NCBI GenBank assembly: GCA_025055795.1
Contig: JANWVV010000049.1
Span: forward strand, 1-32,730
Reading direction: 5' to 3'
Length of the DNA: 32,730 bases
Source: Gemmataceae bacterium
GTDB lineage: Bacteria; Planctomycetota; Planctomycetia; Gemmatales; Gemmataceae
Position 1 is the stretch's first letter, and each line of letters opens with the position of its first letter. Below are positions 8,144 through 16,697 of this stretch, piece by piece. The position numbers and the translations under genes were made by a program. The notes beneath the pieces were generated by a model. The model had not been told where the DNA came from and made no database searches. It saw only the letters and a program-made list of their open reading frames with translations.

Positions 8144-8418
8144 AAATGGGGCATGTCCCTCCACGGCGTCCGAGGCAACCAGGGCGGACAGTCTGGTTGC
8201 GCAAGATGTGCCGAGTATGTCCGCCGTCGATTGTACAGACGCCCCCAGTGCGGCGGCGAGGCGGTGCAGTAGGCCTGTCGCCAGGGTGTTCCCGGCTGGC
8301 CGCGGAGCTGGGGGCCCCGGACCGGCTTCCGTCGGACCAGCAGCTTTCTACAATGCATCACATCCACGCATCGTCGCTGGGTGGCGTAGTCCGGTTGCGG
8401 AAGGAGGCAAACTCGGCC

Positions 8419-9936
8419 ATGACTGCTGCGGGAGCGTTGCCGTATCGCCTGGTAGTGGGCCTGGAAGTGCATGTGCAACTGCTGACGCGTACCAAACTTT
8501 TCTGTGGTTGCCGCAATCAGTTCGGCTTGCCTCCTAACTCGGCTACTTGCCCGGTCTGCTTGGGCTTGCCGGGGGCCTTGCCGGTGATGAACCAGCAGGC
8601 CTTCCGCCTGGCTCTGCGGGCGGCCTTGGCCCTCAATTGCACCATTGCGCGTCACCCCCACCATACGCCCGGCTTCACCAAATGGGATCGCAAAAACTAC
8701 TACTACCCCGATCTGCCCAAAAATTACCAGATCAGTCAATATGACCTGCCCTTCAGCCATGACGGCTGGTTGGAAATCAACGTCGCTGCGGATCCCAAAA
8801 AAGAGTACGTCCCCAAACGGATTGGCATCATCCGCGTCCACCTGGAAGAGGACGCCGGTAAAAATCTGCACGACGAAAGCGGTCGAGGAGGCGATTCGCT
8901 GGTGGATCTGAACCGAGCGGGTACCCCCCTTCTGGAAATCGTAACCCATCCGCACATGAACAGTCCGGAAGAGGCCATGGCCTTCCTGGAGGAAATTCGC
9001 TTGTTGCTGCGGGAAACCGGTGTATCCGATTGCGAGATGCAGGAGGGCTCGCTACGCTGCGACGCTAACGTCAACATTCACATACCGGCGGCGGACGAGC
9101 CGGTCGGATTCGTGGCCACTCCGATTGTGGAGATCAAAAACCTCAACAGTATTCGGGCCGTGGGCCGGGCCCTGGCCTATGAGGGTCGGCGACAGTTCGA
9201 AGAGTACCAACGTCAGCCCCAGCACTACCGTCTGGGCAAATTGCTCAAGACCACTGCCGGTTGGGACGATGCCCGTGGCATCACCGTGGTCCAGCGACAC
9301 AAAGAAGAAGCGGCCGATTATCGCTATTTTCCTGAACCCGATCTGGTGCCGGTGGTTGTGCCGGAGCAGTGGCTGGAGGAGGTCCGGACCGAAATGGGCG
9401 AGCTGCCGCAGCACCAGCGGCAACGACTGGTTAGCCAGTACGGTCTGAGTGCCTACGATGCCCAGGTGTTAACCGCCAAGGGGCGGGCCATGGTCGCTTA
9501 CTTCGAGGAAGTCACCGCCCGTATCGGGGATGCACGGCTGGTGGCCAACCGCATGAGCGACCTGATCTACCCCGCCCTGGCCGAACGCAAGGAGGAAATC
9601 ACCACTTTTCCGATTCGACCGGCTGCCTTTGCCGAGTTCCTCCAACAGGCCCCCGGCAACTCCCAGGACCGGCGGGACGTGTTCGCCATCATGTTACGCG
9701 ATGGCGTTGACGTGGCCGAGGCCAAACGCCGCGCCGGAATCAAGCAATGGGACGAAGCCACGCTGCGCGATGCTGTGCAGCAAGCAATGGCCGCCAATCC
9801 TAAGGCCGTGGCCGATTTCAAAAAAGGCAAGGAAACGGCCAAAATGGCCATCGTCGGTGCGGTGATGAAGGCCAACAAAGGGGCCCCCAACGATCTGGTC
9901 CGCCGCCTGGTCGACGAAGCCTTGGCCCAGGCCTGA
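8419..9936 (+). CDS. gatB: Asp-tRNA(Asn)/Glu-tRNA(Gln) amidotransferase subunit B
   Basis: GatB activates misacylated Glu-tRNA(Gln) or Asp-tRNA(Asn) by phosphorylation so that ammonia from GatA can convert it to the amide form. The product is 505 residues, normal for the family. The start at ATG 8419 is supported by AAGGAGG 11 bases upstream and by the immediate onset of the conserved N-terminus (YRLVVGLEVHVQLLTRTK). The zinc-binding cysteines (CGC, then CPVCLG) are present. So are KNYYYPDLPKNYQISQYD, the kinase-type block DLNRAGTPLLEIVT, NLNSIRAVGRAL, and the C-terminal helical and YqeY-like tail that grips the tRNA. No gatA or gatC gene lies nearby, so the three subunits are encoded at separate loci. 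Presence of GatB suggests the organism makes Gln-tRNA and/or Asn-tRNA by the indirect route. Confidence 0.97.
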   Translation: MTAAGALPYRLVVGLEVHVQLLTRTKLFCGCRNQFGLPPNSATCPVCLGLPGALPVMNQQAFRLALRAALALNCTIARHPHHTPGFTKWDRKNYYYPDLPKNYQISQYDLPFSHDGWLEINVAADPKKEYVPKRIGIIRVHLEEDAGKNLHDESGRGGDSLVDLNRAGTPLLEIVTHPHMNSPEEAMAFLEEIRLLLRETGVSDCEMQEGSLRCDANVNIHIPAADEPVGFVATPIVEIKNLNSIRAVGRALAYEGRRQFEEYQRQPQHYRLGKLLKTTAGWDDARGITVVQRHKEEAADYRYFPEPDLVPVVVPEQWLEEVRTEMGELPQHQRQRLVSQYGLSAYDAQVLTAKGRAMVAYFEEVTARIGDARLVANRMSDLIYPALAERKEEITTFPIRPAAFAEFLQQAPGNSQDRRDVFAIMLRDGVDVAEAKRRAGIKQWDEATLRDAVQQAMAANPKAVADFKKGKETAKMAIVGAVMKANKGAPNDLVRRLVDEALAQA

Positions 9937-9974
9937 TTTCAACCTGTAAAGGATCCGGCAGACGACGCAGAAAT

Positions 9975-10023
9975 AGCGTTTTCAAACGCTCTGGCAGACT
10001 CCAGAGGCGGTCCGCCCGCGGAC
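9975..10023. terminator. Two short hairpins between convergent genes
   Basis: Behind gatB are two inverted repeats: AGCGTT/AACGCT with a four-base loop (9975-9990), and GTCCG/CGGAC with a four-base loop (10010-10023). Neither has a T run. Their place between gatB and the convergent DUF2007-type gene suggests a role in ending or stabilising transcripts from both sides. Confidence 0.3.
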
Positions 10024-10065
10024 TGGTCCTGGCCGCTACCATGGCCGGACCTCACCCGAAGCGTT

Positions 10066-10365
10066 TTACTGCGGCGGACGGGGCAGAGGATCGTCCGTCG
10101 GACGAGGAAATTCGGGCCGCTCGGAGCTGTTTCCCCGTTGCTGCTCGTACAACTGAATGGCCGCCCGGGCCTTTTCGGCATCCGTGCGGTGGACCCACAC
10201 TTCCACAACATCCGGAATGGCCGAACCAAAGCCCGCCAGAAGCTCCTCACCGACCACCCGGGCTTCTATCCCGGCCTCCTGCAGGACCTGCTGATAAATT
10301 TCCGCCGTTACGTACGGTCCGGCATATATCTTGACAATGTCATCAACGCTTTCTTCTGCCGGCAT
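10066..10365 (-). CDS. DUF2007-type small protein (putative signal-transducing)
   Basis: The product has 99 residues. The ATG at 10365 follows GGAGGG at a normal distance. The first 75 residues fit the DUF2007 fold: IVKIYAGPYVTAEIYQQVLQ, then AGIEARVVGEEL, then VVEVWVHRTDAEKARAAIQL. This is a beta-alpha-beta unit ending in a helix, structurally related to PII-like signalling proteins. The tail is Pro/Arg-rich and probably disordered. Members are cytoplasmic; the ligand and partner are unknown. It converges on gatB and faces away from the membrane-protein gene at 10765. Confidence 0.75.
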   Translation of the reverse strand: MPAEESVDDIVKIYAGPYVTAEIYQQVLQEAGIEARVVGEELLAGFGSAIPDVVEVWVHRTDAEKARAAIQLYEQQRGNSSERPEFPRPTDDPLPRPPQ

Positions 10366-10764
10366 GAGTTATCCCTCCAGGGGCGTCTGCATGGATCAGG
10401 CCTATTAGCCTGCTGCCATGCGTGAATAGTCTATGAGCCAATGGTCTGTCGTTCGTGCGCGAGTGTGGTTGGGACTTTGCTGGTCCGCTGAGGTTCATGG
10501 CCGGTTAGAGGCTTTACCAATTGTGGACATTGTATTCTCCCGGCACTGCAAGACGCTTCAATAATTTTCGGGAATGGTCAGGAATAACCAACTTTTTTGG
10601 GTTCGGGCATACGATGTACAGTAGGGAAGGAGCGGTACCGGGAGAAGCCGGCAGGGCCGACGAATGACTGCATAGGGGGCGGTGTCAGACGCGGTGACAG
10701 ACCCAGCAGGCGTTGACGAGGGAGTGAGCTAGCCGGACCGTGATACCCCAGGGAGCCCGTATCG
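10366..10764. other. Divergent intergenic region
   Basis: About 400 bases separate two divergent genes. No ORF with a start signal was seen. It must hold the promoters for both sides, but no convincing -35/-10 pair was found by eye. The segment around 10540-10620 is the most AT-rich. Confidence 0.4.
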
Positions 10765-11397
10765 ATGATGGATGCTCAAACAGCCTTGCAGGAGCTGGAG
10801 CAGCGTGTTCGCCGTCTGGAGGAGGCGGTGGTCCGACAGGAAACGCAGGAGGAGGCCGTGGTCCAGAAAGTGCTCAGCCGGCTCAAGGCCCTGGCCGCTG
10901 AGCGACGACCGGGGTTATATGCCGGGGACGAGAAAGGGGTGACGGTGTCATTACCGCCGGCCGCGGTGATGAGTCTGCCACCGGAGCCGCCGCCGGAGGG
11001 GACCGTGCTGCCCGTACCGATGCTTACCGCCCGAGCGGACAAGGACGCCTCGAGCAACGGCCCGGATCCAAACGGCTGGTCTGGCCCCACTGGCGTCACC
11101 CACGGACTGTGGAGCTGGCTCCAGACCCTGGCCGACCTGCGCTTGCTCCTGACCATGTACTTCGATCCTCATTATCGGGTCAGCCGGCTAACGCACTTCG
11201 GCTTGCTGGCCCTGCTAGGCATCGCCGTGTTCAACTACTTCTTTTTCGCCGTTTGGTTCAACGTCCTGGTGGTCAGCCCCCTGCTGGAACGCCTTTTGCT
11301 CATCATCGGCACCGTTATTGCCTGCAAGTTGCTCAAACTGGAGCTGGTACGGTACCGTCGGGTACGAGAATACATCAATCGCTGGTACAACCGTTGA
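10765..11397 (+). CDS. Coiled-coil membrane protein of unknown function
   Basis: The product has 210 residues and starts at the first of two adjacent ATG codons at 10765, with GGGAG upstream. Residues 5-50 form a likely coiled coil (LQELEQRVRRLEEAVVRQE and continuing charged heptads). A Pro/Gly-rich linker follows (about 70-110), then two hydrophobic spans near residues 145-165 and 170-190 (FGLLALLGIAVFNYFFFAVW, then LLERLLLIIGTVIACKLL). The end is basic (VRYRRVREYINRWYNR). The layout is a cytoplasmic coiled coil tethered to the inner membrane by a hairpin. The family is not recognised. It may be the first gene before pdxJ, though the 188-base gap argues for separate expression. Confidence 0.75.
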   Translation: MMDAQTALQELEQRVRRLEEAVVRQETQEEAVVQKVLSRLKALAAERRPGLYAGDEKGVTVSLPPAAVMSLPPEPPPEGTVLPVPMLTARADKDASSNGPDPNGWSGPTGVTHGLWSWLQTLADLRLLLTMYFDPHYRVSRLTHFGLLALLGIAVFNYFFFAVWFNVLVVSPLLERLLLIIGTVIACKLLKLELVRYRRVREYINRWYNR

Positions 11398-11585
11398 TGG
11401 GAGTGGTTGTCGAGCAGGCACCGTTGTTTTGCCGCCGGTAAGTTACTACGGGTAACCAAGTTCTGACGGCTGAACAGGGCACAGAGACGAACCCGACAGC
11501 CTGTGGATCAACAAAGCCGAAGGGAGTTGTTACGAGTGGGATCGGTTGACGTTGCAGAAATCGGCAGCGGATAGGTGCAGGGGAT

Positions 11586-12332
11586 ATGGGACAGGGGAAC
11601 AACATCCGTTTAGGGGTCAATATTGATCACGTGGCCACGGTCCGGCAGGCCCGGCGTGCCCGAGAGCCGGAGCCACTGGCGGCCGCCGTGCTGGCTACGC
11701 TCGGGGGGGCCGACGGAATCACCGTCCACCTGCGGGAGGACCGCCGCCACATCCAGGATCGCGACGTTTTTCTGCTCCGCGAGATGGTACCGACCCGCTT
11801 GAATCTGGAAATGTCCATTGCGGAGGAGATTGTCGCTATCGCCCTCAAGGTCCGGCCAGACGAAGCCACGCTGGTACCCGAACGTCGGCAGGAACTGACT
11901 ACGGAAGGTGGGCTGGACATTGTGGTCCAGGAGTCAGCGGTCCGGGCCGTGGTGGAACGTTTGCACGCGGCCGGGATTGCTGTGTCGGTGTTTATCGATC
12001 CGGAACCGGCTCAGGTTGAGGCCGCACGACGGGTGGGGGCCGACGCGGTCGAACTCCAGACGGCAAGTTACTCCGAGGCGCGGGGGACAGCGGCCATCAC
12101 CGCTGAGCTGACCCGACTGCGACAGGCCGCTGCCCAGGCTGCCCAATTGGGACTGCACGTACACATGGGTCATGGCCTCAACTACGTCAATGTGGCACCC
12201 ATCGCTCAGATTCCGCAGGTCGAAGAGCTTAACATCGGCCACAGCATCGTGGCCCGGGCAGTCCTTGTCGGGATGGAACGGGCCGTACGCGAAATGAAAG
12301 ACATCCTGCTGCGTTGCCGCAGTGGGCAGTGA
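11586..12332 (+). CDS. pdxJ: Pyridoxine 5'-phosphate synthase
   Basis: PdxJ condenses 1-deoxy-D-xylulose 5-phosphate with 3-amino-2-oxopropyl phosphate to make pyridoxine 5'-phosphate, the last ring-forming step of the DXP-dependent vitamin B6 pathway. The product is 248 residues, the usual length. Conserved blocks follow in order: [20 protein letters not shown] at the start (His in the active site), [76 protein letters not shown] and [12 protein letters not shown] for phosphate binding. The family usually has AGHGL where this protein has MGHGL. The ATG at 11586 has AGGGG just upstream. The gene converges on the parvulin gene. Confidence 0.97.
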   Translation: MGQGNNIRLGVNIDHVATVRQARRAREPEPLAAAVLATLGGADGITVHLREDRRHIQDRDVFLLREMVPTRLNLEMSIAEEIVAIALKVRPDEATLVPERRQELTTEGGLDIVVQESAVRAVVERLHAAGIAVSVFIDPEPAQVEAARRVGADAVELQTASYSEARGTAAITAELTRLRQAAAQAAQLGLHVHMGHGLNYVNVAPIAQIPQVEELNIGHSIVARAVLVGMERAVREMKDILLRCRSGQ

Positions 12333-12394
12333 AACGAATTTGTCCCGCTCTATTTGATTATGAGCGTCGCCCCTGCAATCCCATCGAAACGAAG

Positions 12395-12441
12395 CATGAG
12401 GGGCTGGTCCCGCCTCGCACGGAGCCGTGCCCTGCCTCATG
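12395..12441. terminator. Nested hairpin between pdxJ and the parvulin gene
   Basis: CATGAGG (12395-12401) pairs with CCTCATG (12435-12441). Inside it, GCACG (12417-12421) pairs with CGTGC (12426-12430) around a GAGC loop. The structure spans the 3' ends of two convergent genes and overlaps the last codons of the minus-strand one. It has no T run, so it could stop or protect transcripts from either side but is not a classic intrinsic terminator. Confidence 0.35.
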
Positions 12442-13462
12442 GAGTCGGGGGAGAGGGAATGGTAATCTGAGCCGAGCGGCGCAGTTGCTCCAGCGTTTGC
12501 TGACGCAGGTGTTCAGCGAAGGCATCCAGCACTTCCGGCAGGCATTCTTCCAGGGGTGGAGGGGGCTGGTGCTGGCGTTTGTGGACGTAGAACAGGTGGA
12601 AACCAACGGCCGATTCGATGACCGGGCTGAGGGTGGCCACCGGCAGCGTAAAGGCATTCTGGAGCCAGGGCTCGTCGGCAGGTAACGTGTGCCGAGATAG
12701 GATGCCCAGATCGCCGCCGGACAATCCGCTAGGACAGTGGGAGTAGCGGCGGGCGGCCGTGGCAAAGTCGAGCTGGCCGCTACGAATCTGCTCGCGGATC
12801 TTTTCCAGTCGCTGCTGCAGCCGCTGGCGTTCGGCAGGACCAGCGTGGGGATCGCACCGCAACAGTATGTGGCTGACATGGGCCGTACTGCGTTCGAACC
12901 GCTCGCGATGTATCTGATAAAAGGTGCGTAAGCGGTCATCGGTTGCCTGGGTACGGACATAATTTTGCCAGCGGTTTTCCAGAGCCCACAATTGGTAGAG
13001 TTGTTCCTCGCTGGCCCCAAGCTGCTGGCAGTATTCGGCTAAAGAACGCTGTTCACGTCGCAGGCGTTCCTGTAAGGCTTTTTTCTGGGCTTCCAGTACC
13101 GAGGGGTCAGCGGTGATGCGGGCCCGATCGAGGAATTGCTCCAGGAGTTTATCGTCGATCAGGTCATTGAGGATGGCGGTTCGCAGGGCCTGGCGATCAC
13201 GGGGGGTTAGCGGCAGGTTGCGGACGGCCGCGGCCACGGCCAGGTCGAGGGCGGCCCGCGAAATCGGCTGGCCGTTCACGTAGGCAGCAACGTCCGCGTT
13301 GCCGGCAGCCGCTGGAGTCGAGGCCGTAGCGGAAAGCGGGGGCGACGATAGTGCTCCTGACGGGTTGGGTTCGTCGCTGGTGGCTGCTGCAACGGCAGGG
13401 AAGGTTAAGCACCAACTCCAGAAAACGGCTTGGATCATCGCCGCTAACCTCTCGCCAAACAT
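12437..13462 (-). CDS. Periplasmic peptidyl-prolyl cis-trans isomerase (parvulin/SurA type)
   Basis: The product has 341 residues. The N-terminus carries a hydrophobic export segment (MIQAVFWSWCLTFPAVAAA) preceded by an arginine. ATG 13462 keeps that charge, whereas ATG 13438 has a better Shine-Dalgarno (GAGAGG), so the exact start is open. A Ser/Ala-rich linker follows, then a SurA-like helical chaperone region (VAAYVNGQPISRAALDLAV, AILNDLIDDKLLEQFLDRAR). The rotamase domain lies near residues 190-295, with TAHVSHILLRCDP, FATAARRYSHCPSGLSGGDL, then FTLPVATLSPVIESAVGFHL. The protein probably assists folding of secreted and outer-membrane proteins, which fits the BamA gene further along, although the two are not linked in an operon. 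Confidence 0.9.
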   Translation of the reverse strand: MFGERLAAMIQAVFWSWCLTFPAVAAATSDEPNPSGALSSPPLSATASTPAAAGNADVAAYVNGQPISRAALDLAVAAAVRNLPLTPRDRQALRTAILNDLIDDKLLEQFLDRARITADPSVLEAQKKALQERLRREQRSLAEYCQQLGASEEQLYQLWALENRWQNYVRTQATDDRLRTFYQIHRERFERSTAHVSHILLRCDPHAGPAERQRLQQRLEKIREQIRSGQLDFATAARRYSHCPSGLSGGDLGILSRHTLPADEPWLQNAFTLPVATLSPVIESAVGFHLFYVHKRQHQPPPPLEECLPEVLDAFAEHLRQQTLEQLRRSAQITIPSPPTP

Positions 13463-13573
13463 AACCTACGTTGTACGATGCCTGCTCGGGTAACTAGGGG
13501 TCCCCCTCACATAGCAACCCGATGGGGCTGAGGCAACGGCAGTAGTGCCTACGGCGGAGTATATGATGTAAGT

Positions 13574-14308
13574 ATGAGTGAACGCGTCACGCGAGCGTTG
13601 GGACTGGCACAGGTGCCTGCGGAAGCAGAGCATCGTATCCGCCTGCTGCGTCAGTTGCAGCCAGGAGAGTTGCTGATTCATGAAATTTACCGGAGCATTC
13701 AAGGGGAGTCGACGTTCGCCGGTTTGCCCTGTGTGTTTATCCGTCTGGCGGTGTGCGATCTGCGTTGCGTCTGGTGCGATACACCCCATGCCTTTGCTCA
13801 GGGGGAAATCCGTCCGCGTGTGGAAGTGGTCCGTCAGGCCCTGAGCTATGGCTGCCCTCTGGTAGAGGTAACCGGCGGCGAACCGCTCCTGCAGCCGGAA
13901 GTGTATCCCTTGATGCAGGAACTGGCCGATGCCGGTGTGACGGTTCTGCTGGAAACCAGCGGTGCCCATGACGTTTCCGCCGTGGACCCACGTGTCCACA
14001 TCATCATGGACCTCAAATGTCCGGACAGTGGCGAATGTGCACGCAACTGGTGGCCCAATCTGCAGCACCTCAAGCCCAGCGATCAGATCAAGTTCGTCAT
14101 CGCCAGCCGGAGGGACTGGGAGTGGACCGTGCATACCATCCGGCACTACGACTTGCAGGAGCGGTTCACCTGTCTGGTCAGTCCGGCGTTTGGCCGGATC
14201 ACTCCGCTGGAGATCGTTACCTGGCTGCTGGAATCAGGGCTGCAAAAGGTGCGTTTCCAGTTGCAGTTGCACAAATACGTTTGGGACCCGACGGCTCGTG
14301 GCGTATGA
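13574..14308 (+). CDS. queE: 7-carboxy-7-deazaguanine synthase (radical SAM)
   Basis: QueE converts 6-carboxytetrahydropterin to 7-carboxy-7-deazaguanine, the ring contraction step on the way to queuosine in tRNA. The product is 244 residues. The substrate-binding start LLIHEIYRSIQGEST is followed by the radical-SAM cluster motif in the form CDLRCVWCDTPHAF (three Cys spaced CxxxCxxC). Next come VTGGEPLLQPEVYPLMQ for SAM binding, LLETSGAHDVS, HIIMDLKCPDSGE and QIKFVIASRRDWEW. The start ATG 13574 has only a weak Shine-Dalgarno, but no better Met exists before the core. No queC, queD or queF gene lies in the window. The gene converges on the TPP-binding gene with a 36-base gap. Confidence 0.95.
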   Translation: MSERVTRALGLAQVPAEAEHRIRLLRQLQPGELLIHEIYRSIQGESTFAGLPCVFIRLAVCDLRCVWCDTPHAFAQGEIRPRVEVVRQALSYGCPLVEVTGGEPLLQPEVYPLMQELADAGVTVLLETSGAHDVSAVDPRVHIIMDLKCPDSGECARNWWPNLQHLKPSDQIKFVIASRRDWEWTVHTIRHYDLQERFTCLVSPAFGRITPLEIVTWLLESGLQKVRFQLQLHKYVWDPTARGV

Positions 14309-14344
14309 TCCGCGTTCCTGCCTGATACCTGTCGGGCCATGCCC

Positions 14345-14833
14345 TTATTCGACAATCAACAGGGCAGCGGCGTGGTTAGCGGACGCCAAGGCGGCTAGGG
14401 CAGTGGCGAAAGCGGTCAGGTTCACGCTGGCCGGATCAAGCAACTGATAAGGAATCTGCCAGGCCTGGACAAGGGGTTCGGCGAAGCGGGCGGCGCTGTC
14501 CTGACTGGCCCCGGCACGCCAGGCCCGGTAGCTGCGTAAGCCGATGAGCAGTTTCAACGGCAATTGCAGGTCATACACCACGTTGCGTAAGGCATCGCCG
14601 GCTTCAAAAAAGCCGGTGGATTGCAAGATGACCAGCGGACGGGCTCCGCCGAGCATCAATCCTGCTGCCAGAGCAATGGCTTCCCCTTCTCGGGTGACGC
14701 GGATCAGCGATAAGGCACAACGTTGCAAGGCGGCATCCCACTGGCCGAAAAAGCTGTCTGGGATCCAGACCACGTGGGAAAAGCCTGCCTGTTGTAACGC
14801 CGCGACGGCTTCGTCTGCCCGCCAGCCACTCAC
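14345..14833 (-). CDS. TPP-binding protein, PYR-type subunit (sulfopyruvate/phosphonopyruvate decarboxylase alpha-like)
   Basis: The product has 162 residues from a GTG at 14833; another GTG at 14905 would add 24 residues of poor quality. The sequence follows the N-terminal thiamine-diphosphate domain of sulfopyruvate or phosphonopyruvate decarboxylases: AVAALQQAGFSHVVWIPDS, then VTREGEAIALAAGLMLGG (the Glu that activates the TPP pyrimidine ring), ARPLVILQSTGFFEAGDALR, and LPLKLLIGLRSYRAWRAG. Two-subunit enzymes of this group need a separate beta (PP-domain) protein carrying the GDG motif, and none is encoded in this window. The substrate is therefore unknown; a 2-oxoacid is likely. It could also be a regulatory or truncated relative. 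Confidence 0.75.
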   Translation of the reverse strand: MSGWRADEAVAALQQAGFSHVVWIPDSFFGQWDAALQRCALSLIRVTREGEAIALAAGLMLGGARPLVILQSTGFFEAGDALRNVVYDLQLPLKLLIGLRSYRAWRAGASQDSAARFAEPLVQAWQIPYQLLDPASVNLTAFATALAALASANHAAALLIVE

Positions 14834-14983
14834 GGTTGTTTTCCCGACTGGTAGAATACTCGCCTTCAAGCAACAGATCGCCGGTGCCGCACCACAGCGG
14901 ACCACGCTGCTCCGAAAGCGTCTGTGCCGGCGCCATCCCCCCTTGTCGCTGCTACCACATTCTCATGATATGCAAACGTAACG

Positions 14984-16642
14984 ATGGGAGGACCGGTCAC
15001 TGTGGCATCGGCATCCGTGATGGGCTCCGGGTCTGTGTCTGGCAGTTGTTGTTTGTTTGGCTTGGGGCGGGCGATGCGGTGGGGCGAAACCTTGCTGCTG
15101 GCTGTAATCTTCGCCGTGGCCCATACGCAATCCCCGTTGTTTTACTCCAACCAGAACCAGTATCTGTTACATGGTCTGGCGGCTGCTGGTGTCGGGTACC
15201 TTCACGAGGATTGGTTGGCCAATACCCGTGATCCGACTCCTCTTTTTTCCTGGTTAGTGGCTGTAGGATACCGGCAGGGGGGAAGTGCTTTCATCCACGG
15301 AGCCTACTTCCTGCTACTGATGGTCTATTTCATCAGCGTTCGCTGGCTGGTGACGGCGATCCCCCCCTGGCCCGCTACGGCTGCTGCCCGCTGGAGTTTT
15401 GCCGCTGTGTTTACGGCGGCTCATGCTGCCGGGCCACGACTGTTGTCGGTGGCACTGACCGGTACCGATTATCCCTGGTATCTGCAGTGCGGTGTGGCCA
15501 ATCAGTATTTGCTCGGACCCGGTTTGCAGCCATCGGCATTCGGCGTGTTGCTGGTGAGTGGTCTGGCAGCCTTGGCACATCGTCATCCGTTGTGGGCCGC
15601 AGTCCTGACGGCGGGCACCTGCTTGTTTCACCCCACTTATCTGCTGCCTGCTGGGCTCCTGCTGACAGCATACGTGCTGGTGCACCTGCAGGACGCCCGA
15701 CAGGGACCGGTGGCCGGTGGGATGGTCCTATTGGCCACGCTGATGTTGCTGCCCGTGATGGCCTATACCGTATTTACCTTCGGCTCGGCCAATCCCCACA
15801 CCTGGAGCGAAGCGCAACGGATCTTGGTCGAGGTGCGGATTCCGCACCATGCAGTCATCGATCGCTGGTTTGCCGGCATCGACGCCTTACAACTGGGCTG
15901 GGTGGTATTAGGTCTGTACCTGGTGCGGTCTACTCCCTGGGGCAAAGCTCTGATGCTGGCCGCAGCGGGCGGATTGACCCTCTCACTGATGCAGTACTGG
16001 ACTCAGTCGCATCTGCTGGCTTTACTGTTCCCGTGGCGGATCTCTGCCGTGCTGGTACCTGTAGCTACTGCCATTATTTCGGCACGGTTGGCCATGCAAG
16101 TGGCCACTACGGCCTGGGTCCTACCAGTGGCTGGGGCGGTGCTAGCAGGCCTGGGCCTGGCCGGTGGAGCGGTGATGGCTCTGGGATGGGGCTACCAGAT
16201 GAACCGGGACGAAGAAGGACTGCTCGGCTATGTTCGAGAGCATGTCCAACCTGGGCAAACATATCTGTTGCCGGTCCGGTTTCCCGCGGTACGGCAGGGC
16301 CGGGGGACCGCCTCGACCACCTTTACGCCAGCACCGCGGCCTCGGCCCGATTCCCCACTGATTCCGGTTGATCTGCAACGCTTTCGGCTAGCTACAGGAG
16401 CACCGATCTACGTTGACTTCAAAGCCATTCCATACTACGACCTGGAAGTGCTCGAATGGTATCGACGCATGCAGCAGTGCGAGCAGTGGTATGCGGGGGG
16501 CTGGGATTCGCCCCAACGCCGCGATCAACTGCGGTGCGAGGGTATCACCCATGTGGTAGCTCCGGCCGCTCAGCCTCTGACCGCTTACTATCTCCGCCCG
16601 GTTTACCACGATGCTGCCTACGTCGTTTACCGCGTTGAATGA
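14984..16642 (+). CDS. Polytopic membrane protein (possibly DUF6798 type)
   Basis: The product has up to 552 residues. The frame starts at ATG 14984, but the conserved part may begin at Met-31 (MRWGETLLLAVIFAVAHT, ATG 15074), which has a GGGGCGGG stretch upstream. About ten hydrophobic spans follow, among them FIHGAYFLLLMVYFISV, PLWAAVLTAGTCLFHPTYLL and VLPVAGAVLAGLGLAGGAV. A soluble C-terminal domain of about 150 residues contains TYLLPVRFPAVRQG, LQRFRLATGAPIYVDFKAIP and EVLEWYRRMQ. This resembles glycosyltransferase-like polytopic proteins with a periplasmic C-domain. From memory the VDFKAIPY..EVLEWY pattern fits the DUF6798 family of cyanobacteria and planctomycetes. The function is unknown, perhaps lipid-linked sugar transfer. 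Confidence 0.8.
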   Translation: MGGPVTVASASVMGSGSVSGSCCLFGLGRAMRWGETLLLAVIFAVAHTQSPLFYSNQNQYLLHGLAAAGVGYLHEDWLANTRDPTPLFSWLVAVGYRQGGSAFIHGAYFLLLMVYFISVRWLVTAIPPWPATAAARWSFAAVFTAAHAAGPRLLSVALTGTDYPWYLQCGVANQYLLGPGLQPSAFGVLLVSGLAALAHRHPLWAAVLTAGTCLFHPTYLLPAGLLLTAYVLVHLQDARQGPVAGGMVLLATLMLLPVMAYTVFTFGSANPHTWSEAQRILVEVRIPHHAVIDRWFAGIDALQLGWVVLGLYLVRSTPWGKALMLAAAGGLTLSLMQYWTQSHLLALLFPWRISAVLVPVATAIISARLAMQVATTAWVLPVAGAVLAGLGLAGGAVMALGWGYQMNRDEEGLLGYVREHVQPGQTYLLPVRFPAVRQGRGTASTTFTPAPRPRPDSPLIPVDLQRFRLATGAPIYVDFKAIPYYDLEVLEWYRRMQQCEQWYAGGWDSPQRRDQLRCEGITHVVAPAAQPLTAYYLRPVYHDAAYVVYRVE

Positions 16643-16697
16643 GCGTATGGAGGCAGTCGTGTGCCGACCAGCGTAGATCTGCCGGAGAACGCCTGGC

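Noticed and set aside
8153..8272. 39-residue plus-strand frame with a CARCAEY and QCGG pattern, like a zinc ribbon, between the unknown gene and gatB.
   Set aside because: No convincing Shine-Dalgarno, very short, and next to a divergent promoter region; most likely chance.
8146..8418. In-frame upstream extension of gatB (91 codons).
   Set aside because: The family N-terminus and an AAGGAGG site both fix the start at 8419; the extension is Arg/Pro/Ser-rich and not family-like.
8122..8955. Long minus-strand open frame opposite gatB.
   Set aside because: Antisense shadow of a well-supported gene; no motif and no start signal.
15487..16371. 294-codon plus-strand frame inside the polytopic membrane protein gene.
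   Set aside because: Shadow in another frame; Gly/Arg/Ser-rich without protein character, while the chosen frame has regular membrane spans.
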